Notes: generated by a model from the letters alone, not told the origin. A DNA stretch of 64,000 nt from Planctomycetaceae bacterium (GCA_015062085.1 SUVI01000003.1:5200-69199), one strand, 5' to 3'; shown: positions 43,666 to 56,030, numbered from the stretch's first letter. A program made the numbers and translations.

Positions 43666-43700
43666 AAAGCCGCCCCTTCATCAAGGACGGCTTTCATCAG
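43666..43700 (-). terminator. Terminator of the histone-like gene
   Basis: AAAGCCG-CCTT pairs with AAGG-CGGCTTT, and the minus strand continues with T. The same stem may help stop the thioesterase transcript. Confidence 0.7.
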
Positions 43701-43726
43701 AATAAACAGACGCGCGGTCAATAAAA

Positions 43727-44332
43727 TCAGGCTTTTTTGGCCGGAGCTTTTTTGGCGGCTTTTTTAGCCGGGGCTTTTTCTTCAGCAGCCTTCTTGCACG
43801 CTTTTTTGCAAACTTTTTTGGCCGGAGCTTTTTCATCGGCGGCGTCTTTTTCAGCGCACTTGCACGTTTTCTTGGTGCACTTCTTCGCCGGAGCTTTTTC
43901 ATCGGCGGCGGCTTTTTCAGCGCCTTTGCCCGCTTTCTTGGTGCACTTCTTCGCCGGAGCTTTTTCATCGGCGGCGGCTTTTTCAGCGCACTTGCACGTT
44001 TTCTTGGTGCACTTCTTCGCCGGAGCTTTTTCATCGGCGGCGGCTTTTTCAGCGCACTTGCACGTTTTCTTGGTGCACTTCTTCGCCGGAGCTTTTTCAT
44101 CAGCTGCGGCTTTTTCAGCGCATTTGCACGCTTTTTTGCAGCATTTCTTCGCCGGGGCTTTTTCTTCTACAGCAGCTTCAGCTTTTTTGCAGCATTTCTT
44201 CGCCGGAGCTTTTTCTTCTACTGCCGCTTCCGCTTTTTTGCACGCTTTTTTGCACGCTTTCTTCGCCGGAGCTTTTGCTGCCGCAGCCGGAGCCGCCTTC
44301 TTCACTTCTTTTTCTTCCTTCGCTTTAGCCAC
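43727..44332 (-). CDS. Cysteine-rich histone H1-like repeat protein
   Basis: Lys/Ala-rich protein of 201 aa. I choose the GTG at 44332, which follows a perfect GGAGG by the usual distance, so that the protein begins (M)AKAKEEKEVKKAAP; the ATG four codons upstream lies in that ribosome site. Most of the protein is a set of repeats of the form DEKAPAKKCTKKTCKCAEK, with Lys-Lys-Cys and Cys-x-Cys spacings, then an Ala/Lys tail. Histone H1-like proteins of this composition are common in planctomycetes and bind DNA without sequence preference, but they normally lack cysteine. Here, dozens of Cys suggest metal binding or disulfides. A terminator follows at 43666. Confidence 0.8.
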   Translation of the reverse strand: MAKAKEEKEVKKAAPAAAAKAPAKKACKKACKKAEAAVEEKAPAKKCCKKAEAAVEEKAPAKKCCKKACKCAEKAAADEKAPAKKCTKKTCKCAEKAAADEKAPAKKCTKKTCKCAEKAAADEKAPAKKCTKKAGKGAEKAAADEKAPAKKCTKKTCKCAEKDAADEKAPAKKVCKKACKKAAEEKAPAKKAAKKAPAKKA

Positions 44333-44798
44333 AATTTCCTCCATTCAGGATTCTGGACACGCCGGCAAAATCGACCATCGATTTTTCTGACAAACGAGGA
44401 ACCCTCTGGCTGTCCGTTTTTCGACCGCACGTCCCTTTGACTCGATTTCCTTCTGAGCATCTTGCGGAGATCTCCGAATCGGAAATTTCCTCATTCTCCG
44501 TACTGAAAATCAAACAGATCCGCTCAAGATCTCAGCACTGGCTCATCTTAACTATTTTATTTTATCGGAATTTCACTAGAAATGAGTCGGTTTTTTTCAC
44601 TAATTTTTTGAAATTTCCTCAAAAAATCCCTCTTTTTTTACAAATTTACGCATTCTGTCTCTCACATCCGTTGATTCTTTGGAAATTTCGTGCTATACTG
44701 GACCATCTAAAAGTCCATTCCTTTCCATTTTACCACATTTCATTTCCTTTTACTTCCTTTTATTTCCTTTCAAGGACTTCCTCAAGTCCCAATTTTTC

Positions 44799-45785
44799 AT
44801 GAGAATCCGAAAACGAAAATACGGTCCCGGCGTTCCGCCGCCGCAGGAACGCAAACCATTTCGCGACGTAAGCCGTTTTTTAAAAGAGACCTTCGGCGCC
44901 AAATCCTACAAAATCTGCGTCGACGGCGGATTTACCTGCCCCAATCGTGACGGAACGTGCGGTGTCGGCGGCTGCATTTTCTGCGGCGAACGCGGTTCCG
45001 GCGAATTCATTACCGAGACAGAGATCCGCGATCAGATACGCACCGCGATGGAAAAGGCGAAGATCAAGCACCGTGCTGAAAAATTCATCGTCTACTTCCA
45101 GAATTTCACGAACACCTACGCCCCCGTCGACGTTCTGCGTGCCAAATATGACTCTGCGCTGGCAGATGGTGATGAACGGATCGTCGGATTGGCGGTCGGA
45201 ACGCGTGCGGACTGCATTTCGGAAGAGATCGCGGACCTGCTTGCCGAGTACGCGCAAAAATACTATGTGCAGGTCGAAATCGGGCTCCAGACCTCCGATG
45301 ATGAAACTGCCCGCAGGATCAATCGGGGATACCCTGCGGCACGATTCACTGAAGCCGTCGGGCTCCTCCGCAGCCGCGGTCTGAATATCGTGACACACAT
45401 TCTTCCCGGTTTGCCCGGAGAAACGAAAGAGCACCTGATCCGAACCGTGGACTTTCTCAATCAGCACGACATTCAGGGGATCAAGATACACTCTCTCTAC
45501 GTTCTAGCGGGAACTCGTCTTGCGGAACTTTACCGGACCGGCGAGTTTGAGCCGATCACCATGGCGGAGTACATCGACTGGGCGATCTATGTCCTGCGCC
45601 GCATCTCTCCATCGCTGGTGATCCACCGTCTTTCCGGAGACTGTGCCCGCGATATGCTGGTTGCGCCGGAGTGGATCCTGAAGAAAAAAGAGATCCATGA
45701 CCAGATCATCGGCACGATGGAAGCAAACGGATGGAAACAGGGAGATCTTTACCCCGGAACGGCTTGCGGCCCGCAAGGTCCGTAA
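44799..45785 (+). CDS. YhcC-type radical SAM protein (TIGR01212-like)
   Basis: 328 aa; I start it at ATG 44799 since upstream sequence is low-complexity. Motifs: SYKICVDGGFTCPNRDGTCG and GGCIFCGERGSGEF form the Fe-S cysteine set near residues 45-65, then FQNFTNTYAP, LAVGTRADCI, VEIGLQTSDDETARRINRG, THILPGLPGE and HRLSGDCARDMLVAP. The arrangement fits the widespread YhcC group whose role is not settled. It is transcribed toward the secreted metallopeptidase, with a shared terminator. Confidence 0.88.
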   Translation: MRIRKRKYGPGVPPPQERKPFRDVSRFLKETFGAKSYKICVDGGFTCPNRDGTCGVGGCIFCGERGSGEFITETEIRDQIRTAMEKAKIKHRAEKFIVYFQNFTNTYAPVDVLRAKYDSALADGDERIVGLAVGTRADCISEEIADLLAEYAQKYYVQVEIGLQTSDDETARRINRGYPAARFTEAVGLLRSRGLNIVTHILPGLPGETKEHLIRTVDFLNQHDIQGIKIHSLYVLAGTRLAELYRTGEFEPITMAEYIDWAIYVLRRISPSLVIHRLSGDCARDMLVAPEWILKKKEIHDQIIGTMEANGWKQGDLYPGTACGPQGP

Positions 45786-45833
45786 CCAAAGAACTCACCG
45801 CCCCAAACTTGAAAGAGATCGAGCGAAACTGAA

Positions 45834-45876
45834 AAAACGGCCTCCCGAACTTTGCGGAATGCCGTTTTCTTTTAAC
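45834..45876. terminator. Bidirectional terminator
   Basis: AAAACGGC pairs with GCCGTTTT with T-runs on both strands; it serves the radical SAM gene and the opposing peptidase gene. Confidence 0.75.
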
Positions 45877-45910
45877 TCTTTTTCCGACCGGTCTTTTTCC
45901 GAACACAGGC

Positions 45911-46876
45911 CTACGGATGGGCAGCCGGCGGCGTTGTCTGCGGTGACGGCGGGTTTACGTGCGTCGTGTTCCACTGGACCAAATTGGGCTGGGGACGCAC
46001 TTTGGATTCCGGCACGACCTGAACAGAATCACGAAAGACTTCCCCGTGGACCAATTCCCCTCCAGCGTTTCCGGCAAGGTCAGCCGAAACGATCACTTCA
46101 CCTTCTCCCGGAATCAGATTCGTTCCCTGGAATTCCGGCGTTCCGTCCTGTACCCAGCCGACCCAGTCGTTCTGAAGATTTCTGAGACTCTCGTACCCAT
46201 AGAATTCATAAACGAGCGTATTCCAGCTGTCCTCGCGGCAAAGACACGCTTCAATGAAACTGATATAGTAGCGCGGTCCACGCTGCCGAATGAGGAACTC
46301 GGCGAGTGAGTAGCCGTGCGCATAAAGGGGAAGCGGATCTTCCGGATACTCTTCCATGTCAAACAGCTGATCAAGCGGAATGCCGCGGCGCGTCCGAAGC
46401 GCACGGTAGAGCTGCTGACGATACTTCGCCCTCTCCGATTCATGCTCTACGAACGTCGCAGCTCCCTCGTCCGCCCACCTTGGAAGCGGCGTCCGAAAAT
46501 GGCTCGCGAGGATCGTATGGGTGATCTCATGGGGAAGTACCGAATCGTAGATGCGCTCACGAGACCCCTGGACCGTCATGTTCCAGTCGTAGACCTCTCC
46601 GTTTTTGAAAGTAAATGTCGTCGAACCTCCGGCAGAAACATTTCCGATCTGGATCTTGATCCTGCATTTTTTATACCAGGAAGGCAGTTCCTTTCCAAGC
46701 CAGAAATCTGCAAGACGGCTGCGAAGTTCCTCTGCCCTGTTCGCCATGACCTCAGCAACTCGCGGATCATCCGCCGTCACCGTAAAATTCCGTGTACTGA
46801 AGACTGCCGAAAGAGCAGTTTCATTCAGAAAGAGAAGTAAAAAAAACAGTGTCTGGAAAAATACGATTCGCTTCAT
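45911..46876 (-). CDS. Secreted gluzincin metallopeptidase (peptidase MA-like)
   Basis: 321 aa with an N-terminal signal peptide (MKRIVFFQTLFFLLLFL, cleavage near LSA). The zinc site HEITH lies near residue 118 (LPHEITHTIL), followed by RTPLPRWADEGAATF, which supplies the third zinc ligand Glu, as in the peptidase MA family. A C-terminal Pro-rich tail ends in PPAAHP. It probably cleaves peptides in the periplasm or outside the cell. AAAAAGGA precedes ATG. Confidence 0.82.
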   Translation of the reverse strand: MKRIVFFQTLFFLLLFLNETALSAVFSTRNFTVTADDPRVAEVMANRAEELRSRLADFWLGKELPSWYKKCRIKIQIGNVSAGGSTTFTFKNGEVYDWNMTVQGSRERIYDSVLPHEITHTILASHFRTPLPRWADEGAATFVEHESERAKYRQQLYRALRTRRGIPLDQLFDMEEYPEDPLPLYAHGYSLAEFLIRQRGPRYYISFIEACLCREDSWNTLVYEFYGYESLRNLQNDWVGWVQDGTPEFQGTNLIPGEGEVIVSADLAGNAGGELVHGEVFRDSVQVVPESKVRPQPNLVQWNTTHVNPPSPQTTPPAAHP

Positions 46877-47404
46877 CCAAAATTCCTTTTTCAGATTTTA
46901 AGATGGCTGCGGGAAAATAAACGGTACCTCATCGGAAATTCGGTCTGTTCGCGTCCCTGCATAAAACTAAATTTCCGAAAACATACTCTTATTTTAACTC
47001 AAAATCTGGAGATTGCCAACCCCCTACTATCAAAAAAATCCTAAAATTCGCTAAATTTTACAAAAAATTTTCTTTTTCTTCTTCGTCTCTCTGAAAATCA
47101 GGAAAATCTTTTTCCAGGATAGAAAGATCACTCTCTTGAATGGATCCAAAATCGAGCTTCATCTTTTCCACTTGTATTCTGAAAATGACGCTTCTCTCCC
47201 CGTTTTTCTTCCTGCTTCGACCCTCCTTCCGTCCCCCAAGATCATGCAGCATTCTCTCAGATCTCTCGGCAGAGAAAAGCGTAAAGAGAGAGAGTAACCG
47301 TTCCAAAACACACATACCAACAAACAGAAATCAGAGTATCATGAATATGCGGAATTTTCTCTATATTCTTTCGATTTCTTTTAAAAATATTGTCGAGGGG
47401 GGGG

Positions 47405-47432
47405 TTTTCGCTTTTCGCAGGTCGAGTATAAT
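47405..47432 (+). promoter_or_regulatory. Probable promoter for clpC
   Basis: TTTTCG, 16-bp spacer, TATAAT; leader about 130 nt. In the gap 46877-47566 I see no gene; an 85-aa minus-strand frame at 47058-47315 has no support. A G-run (about 47395) precedes the promoter. Confidence 0.5.
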
Positions 47433-47566
47433 AGATTGTGTTGAAAGGCGGGGATGCGGCGTTTCTGGGCTGTCATTTCGTTTGAGATCTCATTTGTTTT
47501 GGTCAGATGCAGAAATCCAGTTTGGATCCGACTTGCCCCCGTTCACCATCTTAGGAGAAATTAACC

Positions 47567-50158
<2,592 letters not shown>

Positions 50159-50212
50159 GAACTCCTTCGGCGGTATCCTTTGTTGCAGAAACGTCATTTA
50201 ACGTCATAGACC

Positions 50213-50240
50213 AAAGCCTCCTCATTGGGGGAGGCTTTCT
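50213..50240 (+). terminator. Terminator after clpC
   Basis: AAAGCCTCC pairs with GGGAGGCTTT, followed by TCTG. T-run is short but the stem is stable. Confidence 0.75.
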
Positions 50241-50290
50241 GTATCGCAAACCTGAAAGTTTCTCTTTTTCAAACAGGGCATCATGACATC

Positions 50291-50953
50291 ATGCTGAATT
50301 CCCTCCAGATCTACCTAATGCTGACGCCGCTGGGACTTTACTTTCTCATGATCGGTCTGATGCACATGATGAAACGTCCGTTCCTGATTTCCGGAAAGCG
50401 AGATCAGGCACTCCTCTTCGCGGCACTGTCCGGAGCCATGGCTGCCGGCCCGTTTCAGCTTTTTTTTCCGATCGGCGCCTCTTGGAACTACGGAGTCTGG
50501 ACTTGGCTGCTTCTTTTGGGACTTTACGCTTTAGCCTGCCTGCTTTACCTTCAAATACAGCGTCCGTCGCTCAATCTATACAATATACGGCTCACAGAAT
50601 TGCGCCCCATTCTTTCCACACTCGCTGCCGCCTTGGATCCAGATCCACGCACCGCTGGCGACATGATCTTCATGCCGACGCTGGGGATCCAATTTTACGT
50701 TGAACCTAACCCGAATTTTCATACACTTTCTCTAGTCGCTGCCGGCCCAGAGCAGGATCTTAGCGGTTGGAAAACGTTCCAGAAAAAGCTGCGCGAAACG
50801 CTCAAAGAACCGCACAGAACCTTTCACCGCAGATATTCCGTCGGAATCTTCTTTCTGACGCTTGGTTTCCTGATCCTGACGGGGCTCCACATCATGGTCT
50901 GGCTCGATCCGGCAGAATTCCTGAAAGCGATCCCGGACCTTTTGAGGATCTGA
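50291..50953 (+). CDS. Predicted membrane protein
   Basis: 220 aa. Three hydrophobic segments near the N-terminus (residues about 4-22, 38-58, 66-82) and one near the C-terminus (about 190-208), with a soluble alpha/beta region of about 100 residues between the third and fourth. I start it at ATG 50291; the frame upstream overlaps the clpC terminator. No family is recognised. The basic loop HRTFHRRYS precedes the last membrane segment. Confidence 0.65.
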   Translation: MLNSLQIYLMLTPLGLYFLMIGLMHMMKRPFLISGKRDQALLFAALSGAMAAGPFQLFFPIGASWNYGVWTWLLLLGLYALACLLYLQIQRPSLNLYNIRLTELRPILSTLAAALDPDPRTAGDMIFMPTLGIQFYVEPNPNFHTLSLVAAGPEQDLSGWKTFQKKLRETLKEPHRTFHRRYSVGIFFLTLGFLILTGLHIMVWLDPAEFLKAIPDLLRI

Positions 50954-50994
50954 TTCTGAAACCAGCTAAAACCAGCTAAAACCAGCTAAAAAAA

Positions 50995-51267
50995 GGTCCA
51001 TCCGGGAACTGCGTACCAGTTTTACCACGGAATACACTGAAAACTCACAGAGAAACACGGATCTTAATGCAAAAAGCAGTAAAAACAGAGCGCGCGAATA
51101 TTTTTTAATTTTAAAAAATTCATTTGCGTCTCTTCGTGTTTTCCGTGAAATTCGAGTCAGGGCACGTTCACTGCCTTTTCCTCTTTCTTTTCAGTGTGTT
51201 TCTGCGTTTCTTCTGCGCTCTCAGTGGTAAGATCAGACCTGATCGGTACGCACTTTCCGGAAGAGCC
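50995..51267 (-). repeat. Dispersed palindromic repeat, copy H
   Basis: Inverted copy of full length: GGTCCATCCGGGAACTGCGT at the left and GTACGCACTTTCCGGAAGAG at the right, with GTGTTTTCCGTGAAATTCG and TTTTACCACGGAATACAC inside. Both ends are well preserved. Confidence 0.88.
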
Positions 51268-51273
51268 TTAAAT

Positions 51274-51645
51274 TTAAATTTCAGAAAACTCGACCCGAAA
51301 TCCGAGCATTTCCAGAGCCAGTGTCGGCCAGTCGATCTGCTCGGACGGCAGGATCTCCGCAGATTCATCATACCGCAGGATCCCAAGTACCGGGAATCGG
51401 TCTGTCTGAACGAGGTCGGAATAGTACTGGACCTCCATTTCGTCTACGCAGAGATCGAGCTCACCGGAAAGGTCCTCCGCATCGTCTGCGTTCTGCACAT
51501 AGTCGAGCTGAAATTCTTCATGCTCATTTTCGGCAGTACGCAGAAGAAAACGGATGAATTTTTCTTCCGAGTCAAACTCCCGCAGCGGTTCGGCGTTTTC
51601 CGTGCTGTCTGCGCTCTCCGTATTTTTGAAGATCCGATACTTCAT
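51274..51645 (-). CDS. Small acidic protein, unknown
   Basis: 123 aa, ATG 51645 after AAAGGATC. Very acidic (many Asp/Glu), no signal or membrane segment: SEEKFIRFLLRTAENEHEEF, VQNADDAEDLSGELDLCVDE, ILPSEQIDWPTLALEMLGF. The pattern suggests a compact alpha/beta fold; no family is recognised. It lies beside repeat H and upstream of the M60 peptidase gene on the same strand. Confidence 0.6.
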   Translation of the reverse strand: MKYRIFKNTESADSTENAEPLREFDSEEKFIRFLLRTAENEHEEFQLDYVQNADDAEDLSGELDLCVDEMEVQYYSDLVQTDRFPVLGILRYDESAEILPSEQIDWPTLALEMLGFRVEFSEI

Positions 51646-51678
51646 CGTGTTTTCCGATCCTTTCTTTTCAATTCACTT

Positions 51679-53601
51679 TCAGGGGTTGGAAAAATCAAGA
51701 TCCAGCCAGATCTTCTCTTCTAGCGGCGCATACTTTCGGATGGTCTGAAGCGTTTCCTCCGTCATCGGAAGTCCCCAGGCATTGAAGAACGGCTCAAGAT
51801 TTTTCCCGGCAATCAGCGAGGCGGTCTTCACGAAATGCTGGACTTTCGCCTCATCATTCTCGAAATGCCTCCGATTTTCGCGATAGTAACGGTGAAGACG
51901 CGGATAGAAATCCTCGCCGAATGCCATGCGCAGCTGCCAGAACATTCCGAGTTTCATGAAAACGTCTCCTTCCGCATGGTAGTTTCGGTCAGGATCATGA
52001 AAATACCGGGTGGTTTTTTCCCGCATCCATTCCGTATCCGTCCGTGCTTTCTGTTTGAGTGCCGTCTGCATCGTGAGGGAAAAAATATTGACGGTCACTT
52101 CCGTCGTGCCCTTGAATTCGTAGGCGTCCATCTGGTGCATATGGCCAAGTTCGTGCCATGGTCCCCAGCCGTTTTGGATAAATTCTTCGGAATTCAGGAC
52201 CGGTTTTACCGCATCAAAATGGTAGGCGGTCCGGTACCATGTCGCGTACATGAATCCGCGCTCCGTTTCCACGAGGTGAAGGAGATTCTTCGGCCGGTGG
52301 TGGACCGGGTTCGGATCGGAATCATCGTATCCCATCAAACGCGCGTAGGTATCCAGCAGGAGATCGAACTGCTCCAGGACTTTCTGCGGGTCGTCGAGAT
52401 GTTTCCGAACGTTCTTTTCGGAGAACGTCAGCAGAACGCGCGAAGAGGCAAGCTCGACCATTTCCATGGGATTTTCTTTCTCCATCATTGCTTTCCATTC
52501 CTCTGCCGACGTTTTGCCGAGCTGGAAGAACGGGTGGAGACGCACGTTTTCAAAACGGATGCGCGGCGCATTTTTCTGGGCATTTTCGTCGTGCGGATTC
52601 ATGATGTAAAGGATCCCGGCACGCGGAGCCTCAAGCTCATTCCAGCCCGTTTGAAGCGTGAGCGTGTCTATTTTATTCCAATCGTAGGTCCGCAGGTCCT
52701 GAATGAGGAGCGTCGGCAGCGGCTCATTGGGATCCGCCTCAAGACAGACCGTAAATTTCTGTCCGGCCTCGACGTTCCTTCCCGTCGGCTGGAAATACGA
52801 CCAGCGCATTCCGAGCTGCAGGAATCGGCTTTCTGCGGCTGGGTCCGGTTTCCGACGCACTTCCAGAACGTTTTTCTGTGCCGCGGCTTTGCCTTCTTCT
52901 GTCAGGAGAGTTTCCGCACACTGGAGCATTTTCTGAATGTCGGGACGTTCCGTTTCTTTTCGGAGCGCGTCGATCTTTTCTTTCAGATCGTTCGGAAGAT
53001 TCCCGTCCGCATCCGTTTTCAGCGCGGAAAAAGTTCCGTCGGTAAACAGTCCGCTTGCTTTCTGCAGAAGCTCATCCGTCCGGAAAACCGCCAATTCTGC
53101 GATGCTTCCGAATCCGCCGACTCCTTCAAGAATATTCAGACGCAGCGCAGACCAGGTCCCCGGTTTCAGGAAGATGAAACGGCTCGCCGCTCCATATGGC
53201 AGTTTGCCGGTCTGGAGTTTCTCCCAGTTTTCGGAGCCGTCCGCTTTCTGTCCCCAGACCTCGTACTGAAGAATGAATCCGTTTTTCCCGCCGTCCTGAC
53301 GGGGCAGGTACCAGAGCCGGTCCACATTCTGCGGCTCTCGAAACTTCATTTCGATCGAGTACGGATACGTGCCAGCTTTTTTCCAGGGGGAGTGCCAGTG
53401 CGTTTGGGGATTCCCATCGGCCGCTTTTTCGATCTCCTCAAGCGGTTCCCAGGCATTCGCGGAAAGCGTGAATTCCGAATTCGGGATCCGGAACTCGGCA
53501 GCCTCCGGCTTTTCCTGTGCCGAAGCCCAGACTGCAGTAAAGAAAAGGATCAGAAAAGATCCTAAAATAGAAGAACTATTCCATCGAAAATCTACTTTCA
53601 T
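51679..53601 (-). CDS. Secreted M60 (enhancin-like) metallopeptidase, copy 1
   Basis: 640 aa from ATG 53601 (GGGAGA site); the frame farther upstream would add a GC-rich nonsense segment. A signal peptide (SSILGSFLILFFTAVWASA) is followed by a discoidin/F5/8-type C domain (PYSIEMKFREPQNVDRLWYL, ALRLNILEGVGGFGSIAELAV), a linker and a jelly-roll-type region, then the M60 catalytic part with HELGHMHQMDAYEFKG: zinc site HELGH and the following Glu in GTTEVTVN. M60 enzymes cleave mucin-type glycoproteins. The other copy starts 375 bp upstream on the same strand. It lacks any clear glycan-binding C-terminal module. Confidence 0.85.
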   Translation of the reverse strand: MKVDFRWNSSSILGSFLILFFTAVWASAQEKPEAAEFRIPNSEFTLSANAWEPLEEIEKAADGNPQTHWHSPWKKAGTYPYSIEMKFREPQNVDRLWYLPRQDGGKNGFILQYEVWGQKADGSENWEKLQTGKLPYGAASRFIFLKPGTWSALRLNILEGVGGFGSIAELAVFRTDELLQKASGLFTDGTFSALKTDADGNLPNDLKEKIDALRKETERPDIQKMLQCAETLLTEEGKAAAQKNVLEVRRKPDPAAESRFLQLGMRWSYFQPTGRNVEAGQKFTVCLEADPNEPLPTLLIQDLRTYDWNKIDTLTLQTGWNELEAPRAGILYIMNPHDENAQKNAPRIRFENVRLHPFFQLGKTSAEEWKAMMEKENPMEMVELASSRVLLTFSEKNVRKHLDDPQKVLEQFDLLLDTYARLMGYDDSDPNPVHHRPKNLLHLVETERGFMYATWYRTAYHFDAVKPVLNSEEFIQNGWGPWHELGHMHQMDAYEFKGTTEVTVNIFSLTMQTALKQKARTDTEWMREKTTRYFHDPDRNYHAEGDVFMKLGMFWQLRMAFGEDFYPRLHRYYRENRRHFENDEAKVQHFVKTASLIAGKNLEPFFNAWGLPMTEETLQTIRKYAPLEEKIWLDLDFSNP

Positions 53602-53976
53602 TCGATTCTCCCAATTTGCGAAATGAATCTGCAAAATACAAAATAAAGGGATCGGTCCATAACTGCGCGTTGGATCGCCGTGTGATCGTCTTCGCGTACT
53701 TCTCCGCGTTTCTTTCGTGATTTCAGTGGAGAGATCGGTCGGCGCAAGCGGTCCCACGCGCGACGGCAACCTGCGTAACTCGATAGCTAACGGTCCCACG
53801 CGCGACGGCACTCTGCGAGAGCCGTCTGGCTGCCCGCCATGTCGCCGCAGCCGTGAGAGGGAAACATTTTGGAAATTGTTTCCCCCTCAGACTCTCCCTT
53901 CAAAAACTTTTTGATGTTTTGTTTCTTTGTGATTCCATCGGCAAAAAAACGGCATTTATGCACTCAAATACGGATC

Positions 53977-55914
53977 CTACGGATTGGAGAAATTGAAATT
54001 CAGCCAGATCGGTTTCTTCAGCGGCTTGAGTTTCTTCATCGCCATGCGGGTTTTTGGTTCGATCGGGAGTCCCCATGCGTTGAAAAACGGCTCAAGGTTT
54101 CGGCCGGAAATTTCCGCGGCTGCCTGGATAAAATACTGGACTTTTACGTCGCTCTCACCAGAAGCGAGCGGATTTTCCCGAATGTACCGGTGAAGTTTCG
54201 GATAGAAATCGTCGCCGAACGCCATTTTCAGCTGCCAGAACATCGCGAGTTTCATGAAGACGTCCTCTTCCGCATGGTAGTCGCGATTCGGACGCGCGAA
54301 GTACTCCAGGAGCTTTTTCTGCATTTCCGGCGTGTCGATGCGAGCTTTCTGCCTCAGCGACGTCTGCATATGGAGCGAGTAAATGTTGACCGTCACTTCG
54401 GTCATTCCCTCAAAACAGTAGTGCGGCATTTGGTGAATGTGCCCCAGTTCGTGCCACGGCCCCCAGCCACTTTTCAGAAATTCGGAGGAATTCAGGACCG
54501 GTTTCATCGCGTCGCGGTGGTATGCTGTCCGGAAAGAGGTCGCGTACATGAACATATGGTCCACTTCCGTCAGGTGCATGACGCAGCGCGGCCGGTGATG
54601 GATCGGGTTCTCGTCTTTGTCGGAGAATCCCATCAGTTCCGCGTAGCGGTCCGCGAGAAACTCGTACGCTTTCAGAAGACGCACCGGGTCGTCCAGGTGC
54701 TTCATCACGTTTTCCATCGTCGCGGTGATCAGGACGTGCTGGCTCGAAAACTCTGCCATCCCGTAAATATTGATCTCCCGGCACATCTGCATCCACTCCT
54801 TCGCCGTCGTCTTTCCGAGCTGGAAGAACGGCATGAAGTGCGCGTTTTCAATGTGGATGACCGGCAAATGCTCCCGATTCGGCATCGCCTGATTTTCGAG
54901 ATAGAGGATCCCGGAGATCGGCGCCTCGAGATAGTTTCTCCCGCGTGAAAGCGTGAAACGTGCCTGATGATTCCAGTTTCCGCACTTCAGATCGTTGATG
55001 ACGAGATCCGGAACGGGGTCACCGAAACCCGCTTCAACGTAAACGGCAAACTTTTCCCCTTCTTCGATCGTCAGTCCCGTCGGCTGGTAGCCGCACCACG
55101 GGAAACCAGTCCGGAACGTGTTCCATTCTTCGCGGACCGACGGTTTCGGGATGACCTGAAAGACTTTCCGTTTCAGATCCTTCGGTTTTTTCAGGAGCGA
55201 TTCCGCAAGACGAAGCTCTTCAAGATACTGCGGATCTTCTGTTTTGGATCTCAGTTCCGTGATCCGTTTGCGCAGATCGGCCGGAACTTTTCCTTTTTTG
55301 TCCGTGCGCAGAGCCGAGAAGGAACCGTCGGAGAAAAGCCGGTCGATCTCCCAGCGTTCGCGGTCGAGACGAAAGAGAAGGAATTCCGACGCCGTCGCGA
55401 AACCGGCGTGTCCTTTCAGAATATCAAGACGCAGAGCCGCATACTTTCCAGGCCGAAACGCGATGAATTTTGCGTCGCCCGAATCAGGAAGCGTACCGTT
55501 CTGGACTTTTTTCCATTTTCCGTCCAGGGTCTTTTTCCCCCAGATCTCGTACTCATGCAGGTACCCGTTGGGCCCGTTCGGACGCGGAAGATACCAGAGC
55601 TTTTCGAGGATCTCCGGCTTTTTGAACGTGAATTCTATGGAAAACGGATACGCTCCCGCCTCATTCCACGGCGAATGCCAGATCGTTTCCACGACACCGT
55701 CAAACGCGTTTTCGATCCCGGACCCTGGCTGCGAACGGTCCGCCGTCACCGTGAGATCATCGTTGGAGAGTGCCCGCCCGCTTTCTTTCATCTCTTCGAT
55801 CAGAGCCGGAAAATCCGCGTCTTTCCCAACCAGCCGGCTTTCGGAGTATGCGTCTGCCGCATGGCTGAAAAGGAAAAACAGAAAAAGAAGGAACGAAAAT
55901 GACTGGCGTTTCAT
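53977..55914 (-). CDS. Secreted M60 (enhancin-like) metallopeptidase, copy 2
   Basis: 645 aa; I choose ATG 55914, seven bases after GTGAGG, giving the signal peptide SFSFLLFLFFLFSHAADA. Same build as copy 1: F5/8-type domain (PFSIEFTFKKPEILEKLWYL, ALRLDILKGHAGFATASEFLL), linker, then the zinc site in WGPWHELGHIHQMPHYCFEG and the downstream Glu in MTEVTVN. The two proteins align along nearly their whole length and arose by duplication. They would work outside the cell on glycoproteins. A gap of 375 bp to copy 1 holds a 19-bp direct repeat (GGTCCCACGCGCGACGGCA, twice) and a possible worn relic of the dispersed repeat. Confidence 0.85.
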   Translation of the reverse strand: MKRQSFSFLLFLFFLFSHAADAYSESRLVGKDADFPALIEEMKESGRALSNDDLTVTADRSQPGSGIENAFDGVVETIWHSPWNEAGAYPFSIEFTFKKPEILEKLWYLPRPNGPNGYLHEYEIWGKKTLDGKWKKVQNGTLPDSGDAKFIAFRPGKYAALRLDILKGHAGFATASEFLLFRLDRERWEIDRLFSDGSFSALRTDKKGKVPADLRKRITELRSKTEDPQYLEELRLAESLLKKPKDLKRKVFQVIPKPSVREEWNTFRTGFPWCGYQPTGLTIEEGEKFAVYVEAGFGDPVPDLVINDLKCGNWNHQARFTLSRGRNYLEAPISGILYLENQAMPNREHLPVIHIENAHFMPFFQLGKTTAKEWMQMCREINIYGMAEFSSQHVLITATMENVMKHLDDPVRLLKAYEFLADRYAELMGFSDKDENPIHHRPRCVMHLTEVDHMFMYATSFRTAYHRDAMKPVLNSSEFLKSGWGPWHELGHIHQMPHYCFEGMTEVTVNIYSLHMQTSLRQKARIDTPEMQKKLLEYFARPNRDYHAEEDVFMKLAMFWQLKMAFGDDFYPKLHRYIRENPLASGESDVKVQYFIQAAAEISGRNLEPFFNAWGLPIEPKTRMAMKKLKPLKKPIWLNFNFSNP

Positions 55915-55984
55915 TGAAAACCTCACGTAAGTTCTTCAGAAAAGACGGGATCCTGGAAATTAAAAGGGGGATGAAAAGGCCTTT

Positions 55985-56030
55985 GAAAAAAAGTCAAAAA
56001 GTCCCGGCACTCGGCAGAATGTCGGGACTT
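55985..56030 (-). terminator. Terminator of the second DUF1080 gene
   Basis: AAGTCCCG pairs with CGGGACTT on the minus strand, with T-run TTTTTGAC continuing. Confidence 0.8.

Noticed and set aside
47058..47315. 85-aa minus-strand frame in the gap before clpC
   Set aside because: Biased composition, no ribosome site, no recognisable domain.
53652..53745. Tenth copy of the dispersed repeat
   Set aside because: Only short scattered similarity (GTCCATAACTGCG, TTTCAGTGGAGAGATCGG); too worn to call confidently.
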